Part shown: positions 6,371 to 8,939 of the stretch, in pieces
Layout of the letters: each line of letters opens with the position of its first letter
Numbering within the stretch: position 1 is the stretch's first letter
Assembly (NCBI GenBank): GCA_031411695.1
Contig: JANOBO010000199.1
Span: 1 to 8,939 of the forward strand
Reading direction: 5' to 3'
DNA: 8,939 bases
From: JAIBCL01 sp031411695
Lineage (GTDB): Bacteria; Verrucomicrobiota; Verrucomicrobiia; Verrucomicrobiales; Verrucomicrobiaceae
The notes under the pieces: generated by a model
What the model saw: the letters and a program-made list of their open reading frames with translations, nothing else
What the model was told of the DNA's origin: nothing
The model's database searches: none
Program-made: the position numbers and the translations under genes

Positions 6371-7666
6371 TCACGAGATGTCCCGCTGGTGCGTCTCTTC
6401 GGCGAACCACACGGAGACCAGCGTGATCACCGCCATCGCGATCAGGTAAACGGCGACGGGCCATGGGTCGCCGCCGCTCTTGCCGAGAAGCCAGGTGGCG
6501 ATGATGGGGGCGAGACCGCCAGCCAGTGGAGATGCGAGCTGGTAGCCGAGCGAGGCACCGCTGTAGCGCACTTTTGTGCCGAACAACTCGGAGAAGAACG
6601 CCGCCTGCGGTCCATACATGGCGGCGTGGCCGGTGAGGCCGATCGCGATGGCCAGCCAGACCATCGGGGTGCTTTTCAGATCGATCATCCAGAAGAAAGG
6701 AAACGCGAAGAGCAGCAGGAAGAACGCGCCGCCGAGATACACAGGCCTGCGCCCGACACGATCCGAGAGCGCGCCGAAGAGCGGGATCATCACGAGCTGC
6801 ACGGCGGACCCGAGCAGCACACCGTTCAGCAGCGTGCCTTTGTCCAGGCCTAGATGCTGCGTGCCGTAACTGAGCACGAGCACCGTGAAGATATAAAAAT
6901 AGGCGTTCTCCGCGAAGCGCGCGCCCATCGCGAGGAGCACGTTGCGCGGGTGTCTGCGGAGCACCTCGAGGATCGGCACGCTCGTGTCAGGGCCCGCAGA
7001 CTTCGCCTGCTCGAACAGCGGGCTCTCCATGATTTTCAAGCGGATGAACATGCCCACGATCAGCAGGAGCGCGCCGAGCAGAAACGGCACGCGCCACCCC
7101 CAGGCGAGAAACTGGTCCTCGGGCATGGACGAGAAAATGTGGAAGACGAGATTCGCCAGCAGCAGGCCCACCGGCACGCCGGCCTGCACCCAGCTCGCGT
7201 GAAAGCCGCGCCTGCCAGCATGGCCGTGCTCCACGGCCATGAGCACCGCGCCGCCCCACTCGCCGCCGACGCCGAATCCCTGCACGAAACGCAGCAGCAC
7301 GAGCAACACCGGCGCGGCGACGCCGATGGTTTGATACGTGGGCAGCAGACCGATGAGCACGGTGGCCACGCCCATCAGCATCAGCGTCGTCACCAGCATG
7401 GACTTGCGGCCGAGCTTGTCCCCAAAATGGCCGAAGACGATCCCGCCCAGCGGTCGCGCGAGAAAGCCGACCGCATAGGTGGCAAACGCGGCCATCGTGC
7501 CGGCAATCGGATCGAAGTTCGGGAAGAAGAGCTTGTTAAACACCAGCGCCGCAGCCGTGCCGTAGAGGAAGAAGTCATACCACTCGATCGTCGTGCCGAT
7601 GAAGCTGGCGATGACGACGCGGCGCAGGCTGTTTGGAGAAGGGCTAGCGGTGGAGGCGACGGGCAT
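6371..7666 (-). CDS. MHS-family major facilitator transporter
   Basis: This 431-residue protein has about twelve membrane spans and the hallmarks of the metabolite:H+ symporter (MHS) branch of the major facilitator superfamily, which includes ShiA, ProP, KgtP and YdfJ/YhjE-type proteins. It has GTTIEWYDFFLYGT in the first span (24-37) and the loop 2-3 signature GHFGDKLGRKS (79-89). RFVQGFGVGGEWGGA (126-140) is followed by GRRGFHASWVQAGVPVG (151-167). The second signature GALSDRVGRRP is at 298-308, and LFGTKVRYSGASLGYQ at 361-376. The length is normal for the family (about 430-450). These transporters import small organic acids, amino acids or osmolytes with protons; the motifs seen here do not fix the substrate. 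It diverges from the sialidase-like gene across 72 bp, so the two may share a control region. No Shine-Dalgarno precedes the ATG. A role in osmolyte uptake next to a glucan synthase is tempting, but it is inference only. Confidence 0.92.
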   Translation of the reverse strand: MPVASTASPSPNSLRRVVIASFIGTTIEWYDFFLYGTAAALVFNKLFFPNFDPIAGTMAAFATYAVGFLARPLGGIVFGHFGDKLGRKSMLVTTLMLMGVATVLIGLLPTYQTIGVAAPVLLVLLRFVQGFGVGGEWGGAVLMAVEHGHAGRRGFHASWVQAGVPVGLLLANLVFHIFSSMPEDQFLAWGWRVPFLLGALLLIVGMFIRLKIMESPLFEQAKSAGPDTSVPILEVLRRHPRNVLLAMGARFAENAYFYIFTVLVLSYGTQHLGLDKGTLLNGVLLGSAVQLVMIPLFGALSDRVGRRPVYLGGAFFLLLFAFPFFWMIDLKSTPMVWLAIAIGLTGHAAMYGPQAAFFSELFGTKVRYSGASLGYQLASPLAGGLAPIIATWLLGKSGGDPWPVAVYLIAMAVITLVSVWFAEETHQRDIS

Positions 7667-7738
7667 GGAATGACGCTAGCGCAGGGCGGCAGTCGGCTTC
7701 AAGATGGATCGTCACTCATTCGTTTTTCTCCGCACCGT

Positions 7739-8755
7739 ATGCACCGCCTCGTCCTCTCTCTCGCTGTCTTTTTGTTTTCCGCAGCCGGCTCTCCCGCCCA
7801 GCAGCCGCAGGCCGAGGTCGTCTCAGTCGAGAAGATCTGGGACACGGGCAAGCACAATGCCTTCACGGATTTGATCCGCTTCAAGGGCCTCTTCGTCTGT
7901 TGCTTCCGCGAGGCTGACGATGCGCTGGGCAGCGACGGCCAGGTGCGCGTGCTGATTTCCTCAAGTGGCAAAACGTGGGTGGAGCAGGCGCTGGTGAGCG
8001 AGAAGGGTGTGGATCTCCGTGACCCAAAACTCGCCGCGGCTCCGCCCGATGTGCTGATGCTGAACTCCGGCGGCTCGATCTACGGCGGCACGAAAGTCTT
8101 GAAGGGCCGGCAGCCGCGCGTGGCCACCTCCACGGACATCAAGTACTGGTCGCCCAACGTGAAGGCGCTCGCTTCCGGTGACTGGCTGTGGCGGGCGAGC
8201 TGGAATGAATCGGACAAGAAGTTCTACGGCGTCTCCTACAATCAGTATCCCACCACCGGCGGCCCGAAGCTGGAGAAGGAATGGGCCGTGAAGCTTTACG
8301 CCAGCCTGGACGGGAAAATCTGGCAGCTCGTCTCCGCATTGAATGTGCCCGGCCTGCCGAATGAGGCCACGGTCCGCTTCAAGCCTGACGGCACCGGCGT
8401 CATCCTCATGCGCCGCGACGGTGGCGACAAACGCGGCATGATCGGCACGGCCAAAGCGCCGTATCACGACTGGACCTGGACCACCCTGCCCTATGCGATC
8501 GCGGGTCCGAACTTCATCGTGCTTCCCGATGGATCGATGACGGCGAGCGCGGTGGTGGGTCCGCGCCTGGGCCTCTTCAAGATGACGGACACCTCACTGG
8601 AGCCCATTCTTCCGCTGCAAAGCGGTGGCGACTGCGGCTACCCAGGCCTCGTGTGGGAAGACAAGCTCCTGCACGTGACCTACCATTCATCCCACGAAGG
8701 CAAGGCCAGCATCTATTACGCCCGGGTGAAGCTGCCGTGGGTCACGGCAAAGTAA
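7739..8755 (+). CDS. secreted BNR/sialidase-like beta-propeller protein
   Basis: This 338-residue protein starts with a signal peptide (MHRLVLSLAVFLFSAAGSPAQ, probable cleavage near Ala20). The rest resembles the sialidase/neuraminidase-superfamily propellers common in Verrucomicrobiota, Planctomycetota and Bacteroidota. It has degenerate Asp-boxes: SSSGKTW (74-80) with Ser in place of the Asp, STDIKYW (131-137), and SLDGKIW (189-195) lacking one spacer residue. It also has an FRE sequence near residue 56, where GH33 sialidases have an RIP motif, and DLRDPKL at 92-98. The C-terminal blade reads GGDCGYPGLVW then VTYHSSHEGKASIYYARVKL (313-332). The full set of GH33 catalytic residues (Arg triad, Tyr, Glu, Asp) is not convincingly visible. 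It may be a glycosidase relative of unknown specificity or a non-catalytic carbohydrate-binding propeller. The start is fixed by the signal peptide: the reading frame is open for another 885 bases upstream, but only as the antisense of the transporter gene. No Shine-Dalgarno is seen. Confidence 0.88.
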   Translation: MHRLVLSLAVFLFSAAGSPAQQPQAEVVSVEKIWDTGKHNAFTDLIRFKGLFVCCFREADDALGSDGQVRVLISSSGKTWVEQALVSEKGVDLRDPKLAAAPPDVLMLNSGGSIYGGTKVLKGRQPRVATSTDIKYWSPNVKALASGDWLWRASWNESDKKFYGVSYNQYPTTGGPKLEKEWAVKLYASLDGKIWQLVSALNVPGLPNEATVRFKPDGTGVILMRRDGGDKRGMIGTAKAPYHDWTWTTLPYAIAGPNFIVLPDGSMTASAVVGPRLGLFKMTDTSLEPILPLQSGGDCGYPGLVWEDKLLHVTYHSSHEGKASIYYARVKLPWVTAK

Positions 8756-8821
8756 CGGGACCCAGCCAATAACCGCTCGCTCCGCCCACGCTCAACAACC
8801 AACCGCCCGCCCATCCAAGTA

Positions 8822-8862
8822 CCCCCCCCCCGCCCCCCGGAACCCCCGACACCCCCAACCCC
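8822..8862 (-). other. C-tract cluster, potential G-quadruplex on minus strand
   Basis: Five runs of cytosine (10, 6, 5, 5 and 4 bases, at 8822-8831, 8833-8838, 8843-8847, 8852-8856 and 8859-8862) are separated by 1-4 bases. On the minus strand this fits the G3+/N1-7 quadruplex pattern. It lies in a stretch from 8756 that is poor in G and unlike the coding DNA before it. No gene is supported here. A sequencing or assembly artefact near a contig end is a real alternative. Confidence 0.6.
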
Positions 8863-8868
8863 ACGCCA

Positions 8869-8939
8869 ACATTTCGAATGTAGGGTATAAAGAAGCTCAC
8901 CCACAAAACCAACTTTTTTTTTGGAGCGTAAAGTTATGC
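8869..8939 (+). promoter_or_regulatory. possible promoter, RBS and start of a gene leaving the window
   Basis: Base composition turns AT-richer after 8868. In order there are a small inverted repeat (ACATT 8869-8873, AATGT 8877-8881), TATAAA (8886-8891) that could serve as a -10 box, a T9 run (8914-8922), GGAG (8923-8926), and an ATG at 8936-8938 with a 9-nt spacer. Only one base of the next codon is present, so no product can be named. There is no good -35 box at the usual distance, which keeps the promoter call weak. Confidence 0.3.

Noticed and set aside
6854..7738. An upstream extension of the sialidase-like gene that stays in frame across the transporter gene
   Set aside because: The extension is the antisense of the MHS transporter and would bury the signal peptide; the ATG at 7739 begins a proper signal sequence.
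7667..7738. A sigma-70-like promoter for the transporter (TTGAAG, 18-bp gap, TAGCGT on the minus strand)
   Set aside because: The -10 match is poor and the AT content low; a promoter must be in or near this gap, but I cannot place it.
8716..8904. A small minus-strand open frame giving a Gly/Arg-rich peptide
   Set aside because: It is a translation of the C-tract region and has no start signal or family features.

Overview
The window is GC-rich and gene-dense. It most resembles a chromosomal segment of a Verrucomicrobiota bacterium, or of the related PVC group. The grounds are a Tat-exported DUF1501 protein, an SGNH/GDSL hydrolase, two secreted beta-propeller proteins (one kelch, one BNR/sialidase-like), and start codons that mostly lack a recognisable Shine-Dalgarno sequence. 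This placement is inferred from gene content; there is no rRNA or marker gene to confirm it. I see no tRNA, rRNA, transposase, integrase, phage gene or CRISPR array.

Left part, plus strand: the 3' end of an SGNH/GDSL hydrolase gene (1-171), a small GNAT acetyltransferase (362-787), and 21 bp later a DUF1501 protein with a twin-arginine signal (809-2221). A 134-bp convergent gap (2222-2355) follows. It holds two tandem pairs of the 10-mer AAGTCCGGCA, a small inverted repeat and an AT-rich island.

Middle, minus strand, read right to left: an MHS-type major facilitator transporter (7666 to 6371); a 160-bp gap with a perfect 8-bp inverted repeat; an unrecognised 192-residue tail-anchored membrane protein (6210 to 5632); an OpgH/MdoH-type glucosyltransferase (5635 to 3482) whose start overlaps the stop of the preceding gene as ATGA; and, after 145 bp, a secreted six-blade kelch protein (3336 to 2356). 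The most notable point is that the glucosyltransferase is translationally coupled to an unknown membrane protein and not preceded by the usual opgG.

Right part, plus strand: a secreted BNR/sialidase-like propeller protein (7739-8755), divergent from the transporter across 72 bp. It is followed by a G-poor stretch with a run of cytosine tracts that could form a G-quadruplex on the minus strand. The last 70 bases are AT-richer and carry a possible promoter, GGAG ribosome site and ATG of a gene cut off by the window.

Taken together, the region looks like envelope and extracellular carbohydrate biology: glucan synthesis at the inner membrane, solute import, and exported hydrolase or propeller proteins. 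No single pathway ties all the genes together.
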